Source of the DNA: Aurantiochytrium sp. KH105 | Lineage: Eukaryota; Sar; Bigyra; Thraustochytrida; Thraustochytriidae | DNA: 64,000 bases | Assembly (NCBI GenBank): GCA_003116975.1 | Contig: BGKB01000015.1 | Coordinates: 434,001 to 498,000, forward strand | Direction of reading: 5' to 3' | Shown: piece after piece, positions 8,991 through 18,348 of the stretch | Layout of the letters: every line of letters starts with the position of its first letter | How positions within the stretch are numbered: the first letter of the stretch is position 1 | Notes under the pieces: model-generated | Database searches by the model: none | The model's input: the letters and a program-made list of their open reading frames with translations, nothing else | Told to the model about the DNA's origin: nothing | Translations under genes and position numbers: made by a program

Positions 8991-10232
8991 CTATGGTGAG
9001 TGGCGATCCTCCTCGTCGTCGTCGACGCCGTCACCGTTGTCATGGATACGCTCAGGGCTGAGCTCTTCATCGAGTTCAAAAAGAGGTCGCGGCCTGGCGC
9101 TCATGCGTTTCCGCGAGACACGCTCATGAAGATCACGAATCTCGCTGCTCCGAAAGGGCGAGAGCTCGTGCAGCCAGCTTGTTCGCGTATGATCTACGCG
9201 GTCTGGCCTTCCGCGAGCGTCCACAGAGCGCGTGTAGAGTCGGCGGCGAGACTCCGTCAAGGACAGCGCCTGGTCCGTCGTCGACTCCGTCGAGGAGTCC
9301 TCCTCCTCACAGCTCGCCTGGCTACCCACGGCGTCTTCCGGCCTGCTCGGCCGCGCAACCCGCTGTGCGGTCCGCACAGAAGAGACCCCCTTGAGAGCAT
9401 CTGCGCCATGTTGGTGTTCAAAAGTGGCGGCATTAACAGTGGCTCGCCTTCGTGGGATTCCCTCCAAAAGAACTTGCTGCTGGCGACGCGAAATGGAAAC
9501 GCGCTGCGCCAATCCAGATGTGCCGGCATCGCCACCGCCGCGGCCTCCGCTTCGATCGTCATCGATGACGATTCGTCTATACATGGGGAAGAGCGCGTCC
9601 GCACGGGAAATAAGCATCTCGGTGACAAAGATGGCCACGTGGATCTTGGCTGTGGCCTCTTGCGCCGAGAAGTGAGGCAGGAAAAATACAGGCGCGAAAC
9701 AAATGGCGAGAGCGTGCACGGACATCTTGGTGTGGTCCTTGTCGGCGGCGACGGAGCGTAAGAAATTGAACACCTTGGCGAGCGTTGCAGCGCTTGTGCT
9801 CGAAAGCGTGCGCGTGAGCACGCGGAGGGACTTGTTGAACTTTGCCATGCGCCTTCGCTCCGTCTTGCTGGGCTCTGCAGGCTGCGTCATGTCCACCTTG
9901 GTCGCCGCGCGGACGAGCTGCTGCGCCTGGCTCTTGAGGAAGATGGGCGTGTTGGTCTCCATCAGGTACTTTTTAAAGAGGCTCGCGGCGTCGTTCGCCT
10001 CGACGCCCACAAAGGTCGTCAGCGCGCTCGGCTCCCCGAGCTCGTACCTGTCCACGAGCTCGTCCACGATCTCCTTCCTGCCGGGCACTCTAAAGACGAA
10101 CTCCGGAATGTCCGTCTTGAGGAAGTCCACGCAGTCCGTCACGACGCGCAGCAGCGGCGCGCGGAGCCTCCCGGTCACCAGCGTCGCGCGTTCGCCGGAC
10201 GCCCTCTTCCCGCTCGAGTACCTCTTCATCAT
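8991..10232 (-). CDS. RhoGAP-domain protein
   Basis: This encodes 413 residues from the first of two adjacent ATGs (10232, 10229). A RhoGAP domain fills about residues 18-215. It begins with a typical first helix, then EFVFRVPG with R48 at the position of the catalytic arginine finger, and later has a SVHALAICFAPVFF segment matching the conserved block that contacts the GTPase. The usual PxL/xxxG spacing is kept. The C-terminal 200 residues are Ser/Arg/Asp-rich and disordered. Such proteins accelerate GTP hydrolysis by Rho/Rac/Cdc42 GTPases and so control actin and polarity. The frame stays open about 165 codons upstream, but that part is Arg/Ala/Gly-rich, GC-driven sequence and is taken as promoter or 5' UTR. 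Confidence 0.75.
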   Translation of the reverse strand: MMKRYSSGKRASGERATLVTGRLRAPLLRVVTDCVDFLKTDIPEFVFRVPGRKEIVDELVDRYELGEPSALTTFVGVEANDAASLFKKYLMETNTPIFLKSQAQQLVRAATKVDMTQPAEPSKTERRRMAKFNKSLRVLTRTLSSTSAATLAKVFNFLRSVAADKDHTKMSVHALAICFAPVFFLPHFSAQEATAKIHVAIFVTEMLISRADALFPMYRRIVIDDDRSGGRGGGDAGTSGLAQRVSISRRQQQVLLEGIPRRRATVNAATFEHQHGADALKGVSSVRTAQRVARPSRPEDAVGSQASCEEEDSSTESTTDQALSLTESRRRLYTRSVDARGRPDRVDHTRTSWLHELSPFRSSEIRDLHERVSRKRMSARPRPLFELDEELSPERIHDNGDGVDDDEEDRHSP

Positions 10233-11231
10233 CCTCGCGCTCGCGTCGCGGCCTCGTGCCCGCGCGCCCGCGCGTCCCCGCGCGCCGCTCGCGGCTCGCG
10301 CACACCGGTCTGTCTGCCTCCCGCCCAATCCCAATTCTGCGGCTCGATCCCGCGCGATCCCGCCCGGCCGCGCCGGCCTCCGCCGCCTGCCTCGGGTCCC
10401 GCGCGTCCCGCGCGCCCGGAGCGCCCCGCGCCGCCGCTGCCGCCGCCCGGTGGCCGTCTGCGCGCCCGCCGCGGCGCCGCTCTCGGGTCTGCCTGCAGCG
10501 CCGTGCCGCTCGCGCCGTTCTGCTTCTTGCGGCGGCGAGCAGAACCCGGACGGCGCGGCCGAGCGGTAGAACCTGCGGGAGACGAGCAAGCCCGCCCCTC
10601 GCGCAGCGGGCGATGCGACGATGAGCCGCAAGAGCGCAGACGAGCAGGGAGAGCGACGAAGAGGGCGACGCGGAGCTGGGCCGTGAGACAGCCTCAGACT
10701 TCGAAGAGAACATTTTTGCACCGGCAAAGCTACTTAAGATAAGGAATGGCGGAAGGCGGTCATGTAGAGTTGATCGCGGAGGCAGACGATAGGTTTGGTG
10801 CCCTTGTCGAGCAGTATGGAGAGAGCATTTTCATGAAGGATGACCACCGGGCTTTTAGGAAAGCTTTCAAATCCAGTCGGTATGATTGATAGGGCTGTTC
10901 TGCACATTGGCCTGCTTGGTGGAAAAGTGCGGCGCGTGCATGCCCGGGTGCATGCGCGACAAAATGAGCATCAAAAAATACAGAAGCCTTGGCATTCTAA
11001 AATAAGGATCGTTGAGCGGTTAACTTCCTGGCAGATCGGAAACATTCCTTGGCTCGAAGGCGGCGAAGAAACCTGCGCGCTGTGCACATTTTGCGCTGTT
11101 GTGTAAAATCGCGCTGGTCATCTTCCTGGCGAGTTACCAGTGTTACGACGAAGAGGAGGCTTGAAAGGATAAAAAGCCCAACCTTTCTCTCGCGACTACA
11201 TCGACGAAACAAATAAAATGATTCTCGTAGA
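10233..11231. other. Intergenic region between RhoGAP 5' end and GmrSD-like 3' end
   Basis: The first 390 bases are extremely GC-rich (CGCG runs) and probably form the RhoGAP promoter and leader. The rest is normal in composition and contains one short, coding-looking open frame (10746-10889, listed separately). No other feature is supported. Confidence 0.4.
10746..10889 (+). CDS. Possible small ORF, 47 codons
   Basis: An ATG at 10746 opens a 47-codon frame ending in TGA at 10887-10889. Its composition looks protein-like (MAEGGHVELIAEADDRFG start, mixed helix-forming residues, no low complexity), unlike the surrounding promoter DNA. A GTATGA donor-like site overlaps its end, so it could be a first exon whose continuation I cannot find. 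It could also be chance. No homology is recognised. Confidence 0.25.
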   Translation: MAEGGHVELIAEADDRFGALVEQYGESIFMKDDHRAFRKAFKSSRYD

Positions 11232-14200
11232 CTAGTCCTTGACGCCAGGGAGATTAATGTCAGAGAGCCCAGAGCTGTCGGAGTCATCAGAGTTGGCAAC
11301 ATCGGGATCGTAATCTGCGTCACCATCATCTGACTTGTCTCCATCAGATGATGACTCGTCTGACTCATCTGCGCTGGAATCGTCGATGAGCTCGTACACG
11401 ACGGGCTTTTTGCTATCGGACTTCTTCTTCTTCTTCTTCTTTTTGTTCTTCTTCTTGTTGTTGTTGATCACTTTACCGCTCTGGCTACTGGAGCCGTTGC
11501 GGGAGGTGCTGTCTTGGCCAGTGGCGGTGGCAGAGGTAGCACTGACGCTGGCGCTGGTGCTGCTACTGCTACTTTTGTTGTGCTCGCGATTCTCAGCGAT
11601 TTCTTGAGGAGCTTGATTGACTGCAACAGCCGGATTTTGCGAAGGTAACCCGGGTGGGGTCCGCGATTGCATCAGCGCTTCCACAGCGTTGCGCTCAGCA
11701 GAATCATCACCCGAATCGTCAGGAGCAGCCTTCGAGGAAGTCCCTTGAGTTGGTCTCTTGGGACTGGTATCGGTCCCTACAGGCGTCGGTGCATGCGAAT
11801 CCGGGGCCCGCGACGAGTGACTCGAAGCCAGGCCTACAGCATCTTCAACTTCTTTGGGAGTGACGTCCCATGACTTCATGACCACATCCAAGATATCATT
11901 GAGTCGGAATCGTTGCGGGGCACCCTTTTTCTGACCAGGAAGCTCGGCGATGCCGAGCGCTTTGGTGGCGACAGCCTCAAAGAGGCCCGTGAGTGTCGCC
12001 TTCTCCTCCACGTTGCTGGGAGAGTCCCTATCCCAAAGTTTGTAGGAAATACGGTCGTTCTCATAGCTGAAAAGACCACTCAGAATGACCTGAGAACGTT
12101 TGGGTGCTGGGGAGTACGAGTCCGGCAAGGCGTATGTGTACTCGAACTGAAAACCATCAGGAAACACATACCAGCTCCCGCGAGGCGCCCGAATCGCGCA
12201 TACGCCCTTGGAGGTTTCGCCCCAGCTCGTGATTTTGAGTGGACTGCGCTTCGTCCTTCTCCACGGAAGCTTCGGCGGGTCAGCGCAGCCGTTACCTACA
12301 CGAGCTGTGACATAATCACCTCTGTAGTTCGCTGGTGTGATGCTCGCCGATGTGGCACTCGTTGCTATGGCACTCGTTGCTATGGCACTCGCTGAGCTGC
12401 CGATTCGCGTCCCGCCAGACGTCCCTCCCTGCACCTTACTCGCTGATATGGCACTCGCTGAGCTGCCGATTCGCGTCACGCCAGACGTCCCTCCCTGCGC
12501 CTTACTCGCTGATGTGGCACTCGCTGAGCTGCCGATTCGAGTCATGCCAGACGTCCCTCCCTGCATCTCACTCGATTCATCCCTGGAAGCGTTGGCTCGA
12601 GCATTTTTTTGCAAGCGACGACGCTTGAAAGCTACCTTCTCATCATACGACGGTACATCGATATCGCCCAGAGGATCAGAGTTCGCAAAGTCGGCGGATT
12701 GGGCGCGAGAACGCTTGCCCAATTCGCCGGAAGCCCTTCCCGCTGATAATGTAGGTGTAATACAGCGCGAGTTCGATCCAGGGCTCGCATGCCGTTTGGA
12801 CACTGATGCGGTAGGAGCATTTGATGAAGAGGACGCCCGGTGCGCCGATGCCGATTTACGGATCACTGGCTGGACGTCGTTGCCAGGGAACTCCTTTTTC
12901 TGCACCATAGGCTCCATTTCTTCATCTGATTCGCTTGACAACGATTCTTTCGCAGCCTTTCTGAACGCGTCTTGGACCTCTTTGCGCCCGAACACAAGGA
13001 CGTGGTGGATTGGGATGGAGTTTCTCAGATGCAGTGTGTGAGTCAGTAAAAGGTCCATTTCGACATCGGATGTATTTCGTCCCACATCTTCGAGCTTTTT
13101 TTGCGCCGAGTCAGGAAGCGAGAATGAACCTAGGTCTCGTGCCTTGCGTCCATCTCGATTCAATTGCCAAAGCTGGATATAAAAGTTGCCTTGAAGCGGA
13201 AGGATCTTCACCATGAACTGGAGTCCAAAGAGCATAAACTCTGCCTTGAAATTCGGCGTCAACTGAATCCCAGCGTCCTTTTCCGATATTTTGGCCACGT
13301 CGCCGAGGCTTATCACCTTCCACGGGCCAATCCTGTCGTCACGGCCCGAGGGCAACTGATGTTGGGCCCGAACCTTTGCCGAGAACTGCGTCCTCAAGAA
13401 AGAGAGGAAAGTCCGCGCAGCATCCGCATCACCGCATTGCGCTCGGCCGAGATATTCCCGCGCAAGCATTTTTATAGACATTGGACTGCGCGACGACTTT
13501 TTCCCTCGAGTCTTTTTGAGCAAGGGATCCAAGGCGTCCGCCAAAAGTCCCACACATTCAACATTTGTCAGCGAGGCCAACGAGTGCAGCGCCTGGAGTT
13601 TGTCAACAATGTCAAAGTGCTGTGTTGGCTTCCACGGCAACCACGAAGAGGGTCGTTTCGCTAAAGATGCGGGCGTTTGAGGAAGACCTTCGCGAGCAAT
13701 CTTGATGACCTGGTCAAGTGACGCTCGCGCTGCGTCCGGATCGTTGACGAGACTCCCCGCAGAAAACAAGGATGTCACAAGGCCTCTGCTCATCTGCTTG
13801 GGTGGGCCGCCAACATCTTTGAGCATGCGGTCGTCAAATACGTTCATCTCGAAGTTGGAACACGTAAAAATCCGAAGAGCCTCGCAAATAGAATAAAGGT
13901 TTTGCGTGAAGAGGTCTTTGGCGTGATTGCTTCCCCAAGCTGGGAAGATCTGGCCGCTATTTTGGGCCACAACGTGCTTGGCCAGCCATGAAGCCCCGGG
14001 CAAGGGGCCTCGGATCAGATTCTTTGCCTTCCCGGCATTCGGATCGAAAAAGCTAACCTTTTCCTGATACGAGGTGTTGTGAAGGCTCACGTTCGCATCT
14101 TCACGTATCACACAGAGGTTTCCAAGACCATGGAACCAGAGTGCGCCAGACACACCTTTATTGTCGACGTGCTCCAGAGAAAAGTCACACATCGTGTAAG

Positions 14201-15944
14201 CGCGAGTCTGCACCTTGGTCGGTGTGACAAGTTCGGCGTCAGCCAAAAGAAGAGCAAAGATAAGGGCCTGCTTCTGGCCCGGCCTTTCGCAGACATCCAC
14301 ATAAAGTGTTGGGCTGGAAAGGTACTTGAGGAATTCTGCACGCATGTCCGTACTGATGCCAAAATGTTTGCACGTGAAATGCAGCAATCCAGCGAGACGA
14401 GCAAAGCCCTCTTTGTCGCCAAGTGCAAAGCGCACACCGCGCAAAAAATGCCGCGCGGCGAAAATAAAGTGGAATTCAGTCCACGGCTCAGGTCGCAAAA
14501 CTTGCAAAAGACAAAATCGCGCGACCACGGAAACGAAACGGAGCTGGGCGAGACCGGCCTCATCAGCGCCAAGGCACACCTTCACCTCTTTGAGCCCAAA
14601 GGCAAGCACTCCGTCAAGATGTTGGAAGTACTTGCGCAATGTTGTCATGATCAACAAAAGCTGCGCAAGTTTCCTCTGGTGTGTGGCATTCTCGCTGCGC
14701 AAGTTCGGGGGAGGAATCGACCCCCGTTCCGGAAAGCGCACCTCAACCATTGATTTCGTCACAGCACGCAGCTCCTCGAGCAGCTGCAGATTCCTGTACA
14801 TTCCGCTTGAATCCCTTGTGAGCTCCAGAAACAATCGACTTGGGGACACAGTACCACCTTGCGCAATTTCTTCAGCCTCCGACATGGATTCATTGATAGC
14901 GGATAAGGCCGCATTGAGCAACCCTGAACGAATTTCGCGAGAAAAGGGTTCGAGCAAGATGCCCAGTTTCGACAATTGAGAGTGCGCCGATGGCACGCCA
15001 GACGTTGAGCCTATGTTACGCGTGCTATACTGGAAGGCCATCCGCAAGTGATCCTCTGGCGCGAGAGACAGACCTTGAAGCGTGTTCGCTTGCCGGCAGA
15101 AATCAGCGGCCATGCCAGCATCGTCCACAACGGCCAAGTTGATCATTACACGCGTCTTTACCCAAAACGCAAAGTCTTGAAGTGCCTTGGTCGCGCCGCG
15201 CATGCACATACGATGAAGTTCGGCCACGAGGCTCATAAGGTTCACGATAATGTTTTTGCTGCTTTCGTTGATGTCAATTTTTGATCCCAGCAGGTCCATC
15301 ACGAGAGCGAGGTGCTTTGCGGGGGATTGTAGGGCGTTCTGTAGCACCCACGCGCCCGTGAGCTTGTTGGCAGGAGAAGTCTTTTCAGAAAGCGCGCCAC
15401 TTGATGATATGCCAAGTGAGGCATGACAAAGCGCTTGAAAAAGATCCCGCAAAAACTGGTTTTCCGACGACTGCCATAAAAAGCGAGGCAACTGTCTTCT
15501 GTCGTTGGCTGAAACTCTCACAAGTAGAATGTCTGCGAGAATCTTGCGCATTTGCTCCGCGTTCCTCGCAACCTCATCGCCGGAGGCTTGAATGCAAAGA
15601 GCGTAAGTAATAAGGAAGACAGTCGTCAGGCGATGCTGACCATCCAAGACGTCGAGACAAGACACGTCTGATGATTGCTTTGAAGTTCGAAAACATGTCA
15701 CGGTCCCCAGATGATAATATGAGACTTTGGGAGATAATGGTTTTTCGTCCTTGATATTCGAGGATTCAAGGCGCTCTTTCCGAAATTCTTGCAAGAATGC
15801 ATGGAGCATCGCCATCGCTCGCTCCGACCGCCATCCGTACGCAATTTGGTCGCCGTTCACGGCGACCTGTAAGTCTTCGCCTCTCGCAGACAGATCCGTC
15901 AAGGATTTGAAACTTGAAGTCGGCAGCGCAGGGGGGGCCTCCAT
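11232..15944 (-). CDS. GmrSD-like protein: DUF262 (ParB-fold) plus DUF1524 (HNH) with long disordered tail
   Basis: This encodes 1570 residues from the ATG at 15944; the frame is open 50 codons further but Arg-rich. Residues about 25-310 match DUF262. There is a DQIAYGW segment in place of the usual QR.Y.W, then LGTV, then the signature DGQHRLTT at 101-108, and NTLQGLSLAPEDHLRM near 288-302, equivalent to the N.rG..L...D element. Residues about 540-640 match DUF1524: helical ALIFALLLADAEL, then SLEH (H592), GLGNL (606-610), N618, N623 and K629, the HNH-type order. In bacteria these two domains form GmrSD, an NTP-dependent nuclease cutting modified phage DNA. The rest (about 660-1570) has an FKRRRLQK-type nuclear signal, a 22-residue tandem repeat, Ser-rich linkers, a Lys tract and an acidic end. 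DNA cleavage and nuclear location are inferred. Confidence 0.7.
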   Translation of the reverse strand: MEAPPALPTSSFKSLTDLSARGEDLQVAVNGDQIAYGWRSERAMAMLHAFLQEFRKERLESSNIKDEKPLSPKVSYYHLGTVTCFRTSKQSSDVSCLDVLDGQHRLTTVFLITYALCIQASGDEVARNAEQMRKILADILLVRVSANDRRQLPRFLWQSSENQFLRDLFQALCHASLGISSSGALSEKTSPANKLTGAWVLQNALQSPAKHLALVMDLLGSKIDINESSKNIIVNLMSLVAELHRMCMRGATKALQDFAFWVKTRVMINLAVVDDAGMAADFCRQANTLQGLSLAPEDHLRMAFQYSTRNIGSTSGVPSAHSQLSKLGILLEPFSREIRSGLLNAALSAINESMSEAEEIAQGGTVSPSRLFLELTRDSSGMYRNLQLLEELRAVTKSMVEVRFPERGSIPPPNLRSENATHQRKLAQLLLIMTTLRKYFQHLDGVLAFGLKEVKVCLGADEAGLAQLRFVSVVARFCLLQVLRPEPWTEFHFIFAARHFLRGVRFALGDKEGFARLAGLLHFTCKHFGISTDMRAEFLKYLSSPTLYVDVCERPGQKQALIFALLLADAELVTPTKVQTRAYTMCDFSLEHVDNKGVSGALWFHGLGNLCVIREDANVSLHNTSYQEKVSFFDPNAGKAKNLIRGPLPGASWLAKHVVAQNSGQIFPAWGSNHAKDLFTQNLYSICEALRIFTCSNFEMNVFDDRMLKDVGGPPKQMSRGLVTSLFSAGSLVNDPDAARASLDQVIKIAREGLPQTPASLAKRPSSWLPWKPTQHFDIVDKLQALHSLASLTNVECVGLLADALDPLLKKTRGKKSSRSPMSIKMLAREYLGRAQCGDADAARTFLSFLRTQFSAKVRAQHQLPSGRDDRIGPWKVISLGDVAKISEKDAGIQLTPNFKAEFMLFGLQFMVKILPLQGNFYIQLWQLNRDGRKARDLGSFSLPDSAQKKLEDVGRNTSDVEMDLLLTHTLHLRNSIPIHHVLVFGRKEVQDAFRKAAKESLSSESDEEMEPMVQKKEFPGNDVQPVIRKSASAHRASSSSNAPTASVSKRHASPGSNSRCITPTLSAGRASGELGKRSRAQSADFANSDPLGDIDVPSYDEKVAFKRRRLQKNARANASRDESSEMQGGTSGMTRIGSSASATSASKAQGGTSGVTRIGSSASAISASKVQGGTSGGTRIGSSASAIATSAIATSATSASITPANYRGDYVTARVGNGCADPPKLPWRRTKRSPLKITSWGETSKGVCAIRAPRGSWYVFPDGFQFEYTYALPDSYSPAPKRSQVILSGLFSYENDRISYKLWDRDSPSNVEEKATLTGLFEAVATKALGIAELPGQKKGAPQRFRLNDILDVVMKSWDVTPKEVEDAVGLASSHSSRAPDSHAPTPVGTDTSPKRPTQGTSSKAAPDDSGDDSAERNAVEALMQSRTPPGLPSQNPAVAVNQAPQEIAENREHNKSSSSSTSASVSATSATATGQDSTSRNGSSSQSGKVINNNKKKNKKKKKKKKSDSKKPVVYELIDDSSADESDESSSDGDKSDDGDADYDPDVANSDDSDSSGLSDINLPGVKD
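12391..12573. repeat. 66-bp coding tandem repeat, three copies
   Basis: Units start at 12391, 12457 and 12523, exactly 66 bases apart, so each adds 22 residues in frame to the GmrSD-like protein (a GGTSG.TRIGSSASA core). Copies differ at only a few bases, indicating recent expansion. Shorter 15-base subrepeats (ctcgttgctatggca type) flank the left side near 12346-12385. Confidence 0.9.
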
Positions 15945-16349
15945 CGCAACGCCCGCGCAGACGCGACCAGTGAGCCGGTGCGCCCCGAGACCGCCTCGGG
16001 GCGCGAGCCTTTGCCGGCACGCCTGCTTCTCTCGCTCCCCAGCGCGCGGCGAGACCTCCTCGCCTCCCGTCCTCTCCACTCGAATATGCTCCACCTATGC
16101 GCGCCGCCGCAGGAGACATACAACACACACTACGCTGTCAGCCTACTCCCTCTCTCTCCCTTGCGGAACAGCGTGAATAGAGAGACCGGCCGGCCGATAA
16201 ACTTTAAGCTACACGACACGGCGAGGCCTGTGTCGGCTGCACGCGGAACTCGGAGAGTGTCTCGGAGGCGGAGAGAGAGTCCACTCCGCGCTGCGGCAGC
16301 GGCTGCTCGGTCGCTGGCTGCAAATGGAGTCTGTCTGCGCGAGCGCGCG

Positions 16350-16438
16350 GAGACTGACAGTCAGGCAGACAGTCAGACTGACGGAGACATACCGATAGTC
16401 AGACAGACAGAGAGACAGACTGCGCGACAGAGACAGAG
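16350..16438. repeat. GACA/CAGA microsatellite
   Basis: Degenerate tandem GACAGTCAGGCAGACA-type units cover about 90 bases in the divergent promoter region. Confidence 0.8.
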
Positions 16439-18004
16439 GGGAGGCAGACGCGGACGGCCATATAATCAACTTGGGCTGCGGGAGCCGCCAAAGGCACATC
16501 ACTCTATGGCCGCAACGCGCACTCTCGCTCGCTGCGGAGAGACCACAGCGTCGAGAAATGAACCCGCAGCGGCGGAGGAAGGGGGGGCCTCGCAGGACAT
16601 TCTGATGGGCAAGACTCGGAAATGACGTGTCTGTCCTGTTCACGGGAATGGGGGTATGGAAATGGATGCGCGCGGGAAAGTCGCGCGGGATGAGATTGAA
16701 AGGGGAGCGGGAGATCGATCTGGTTGAGATAGCACAGTGAAAAGGGGATTGAAGTCAAATTTCGAACGACTTCCTTTGCAATGAAGGGGGGGGTTCCGAC
16801 TTTTGCGTCCGGGACACGTGGTGACCATCTTCGGCTTCACAGTCAGCCATCCTGGCTAACAACAAGGCAACCTTTCACGCATATATACCGGGTTGAAAAC
16901 TCCTATATTACCCCTTTGGCCTTCCCCACACATAGGTGGCTGTGGGTAGCCTAGGAGGGAAGGGAAAAAAATGAGTGTGGCAATGTAGTTTGCGCACGTA
17001 GTTTTCATGAGATTCTTTTGAGATTCTCCTGCAACTGGCGTCTGATTGGAGACTTGCTTTTCCGACACACTTGATGGCCATGGCTGGCGGCAGCAGCCAG
17101 GCTGAAAACAACGAGGGCGCTTTTCAAGAGCGATACTCCGACCTCTGTGATTGAGGTGGCGACGCGGAAAAAATCAGAAACAAGACAGCAATTTCTAGCT
17201 TTCTATATACGTAGGCCTATACATGCAGTGATCGGTTGCTTGCAGAAAATCTCTTGCTCATTTGTTTACAAAAGAAGAAAAGCACGTTGCGCTCTCAACC
17301 TTTCGAAGTTTGTAGGCCTGACTGTGAATTACGAGAATATGATTGGTCGGCGCGACGACACGCTCACATCAAGAAGAAGAAGAAGCCATTCTACCTTCAC
17401 TTCCCTACCGCTTCAGTTCGTTTTCTCCGTCGTCATTCAGCTATTTTCTGCCTCCTTTGTCCAGACCCCCTTTCCGACGCAAGCGCCTAATAAAAGTAAG
17501 ACCAGCTCCGTCTCCTCGCCCTGCCCGGAATTCCGCGCCACTTCCCGTACTTCCGGGGGGGGAGGTTTTCTAGAAAAGACAATGTCTACAAGTGTTGTCA
17601 TTGTGTGGTCGCTGCGGCGTCTCGGGGCGAGAGACAGACAGGCAGCTATAGCTCTCAACTTGCCTTTTCACTTTCACTTTCACAGTATACAACACAGGGG
17701 CAGAGCCGTATAGGTCCATAGCCCGCGGACTGTTTGTCCATTGCGCACCAACAGGGGAAAGGCGCGAGAAAAGGGTGGATCTCGCGGTCCGCGCCACTGC
17801 CGAAGCCAATCCAGAAACGTAGGTTGCCGACCCCGCGCGCGCCGGCCGCTGTCTCCGCGAAGAGCATGCAAAGAGGCCGAGCGAGCGAGCGAGAGAGAGA
17901 GAGACCGACTGACTAACAGACTGCGCGCGCCCGAACGAACGCCCGTCCGTGCACGTCGCTTTGCATCGCACCGCGCAGAAGCGTACGCAGCCAGCCAGCC
18001 AAGT

Positions 18005-18035
<31 letters not shown>

Positions 18036-18036
18036 C
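18005..18036 (+). repeat. CAG trinucleotide tract in CPN10 leader
   Basis: About ten CAG/AGC triplets end 12 bases before the CPN10 start codon. A similar CAG-type tract (on the minus strand) lies upstream of the myosin start. Confidence 0.9.
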
Positions 18037-18048
18037 AGCAGAAGCAAG

Positions 18049-18348
18049 ATGTCCGGCCTCCGCAAGCTCATCCCGCTCGCTGACCGCGTGCTCGTGAAGC
18101 GCGCCGTCCCGGTGACCCAGACCGCCGGCGGCGTCTTCCTGCCGGAGTCCTCCACCAAGAAGGAGCCCGAGGCCGAGGTTGTGGCCGTCGGACCCGGCCG
18201 CCGGGACCAGAACGGCAACATTGTGCCCATGACCGTCGAGGTCGGTGACAAGGTCCTTCTCCCGGAGTACGGCGGCCAGGCCGTGCAGTTCGGCGACGAG
18301 GAGTTCCAGCTCTTCCGCAACGACGATATTCTCGGCAAGTACCAGTGA
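18049..18348 (+). CDS. cpn10: Mitochondrial chaperonin 10 (GroES/HSPE1 family)
   Basis: This encodes 99 residues, the usual length of the family. The start MSGLRKLIPLADRVLVKR matches the conserved PL.DRVLVKR strand. A mobile-loop region (VTQTAGGVFLPES) is followed by EAEVVAVGPG, VGDKVLLPEYGG and a C-terminal ILGKYQ. The product is the heptameric lid that caps chaperonin 60 and releases folded protein. No cleavable presequence is visible, as in other mitochondrial cpn10 proteins that import with an uncleaved N terminus. The gene is intronless, with strong GC-ending codon bias that suggests high expression. The leader carries the CAG tract. Confidence 0.95.
   Translation: MSGLRKLIPLADRVLVKRAVPVTQTAGGVFLPESSTKKEPEAEVVAVGPGRRDQNGNIVPMTVEVGDKVLLPEYGGQAVQFGDEEFQLFRNDDILGKYQ

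Larger units (their letters stand above)
15945..18048. promoter_or_regulatory. 2.1 kb divergent intergenic region
   Basis: It separates the GmrSD-like gene (minus) from CPN10 (plus). It holds a GACA/GACAGACT microsatellite (16350-16438), short A/T-rich TATA-like strings (atataatc near 16460, catatatac near 16878), GAAGAA repeats near 17372, a GAGA run near 17893 and the CAG tract in the CPN10 leader. Frames of up to about 215 codons cross it but have repeat-driven composition. I see no gene. Confidence 0.5.

Noticed and set aside
15978..16625. 215-codon plus frame in the GmrSD-like / CPN10 promoter
   Set aside because: Arg/Thr-rich composition follows the GACA repeats and no domain is present.
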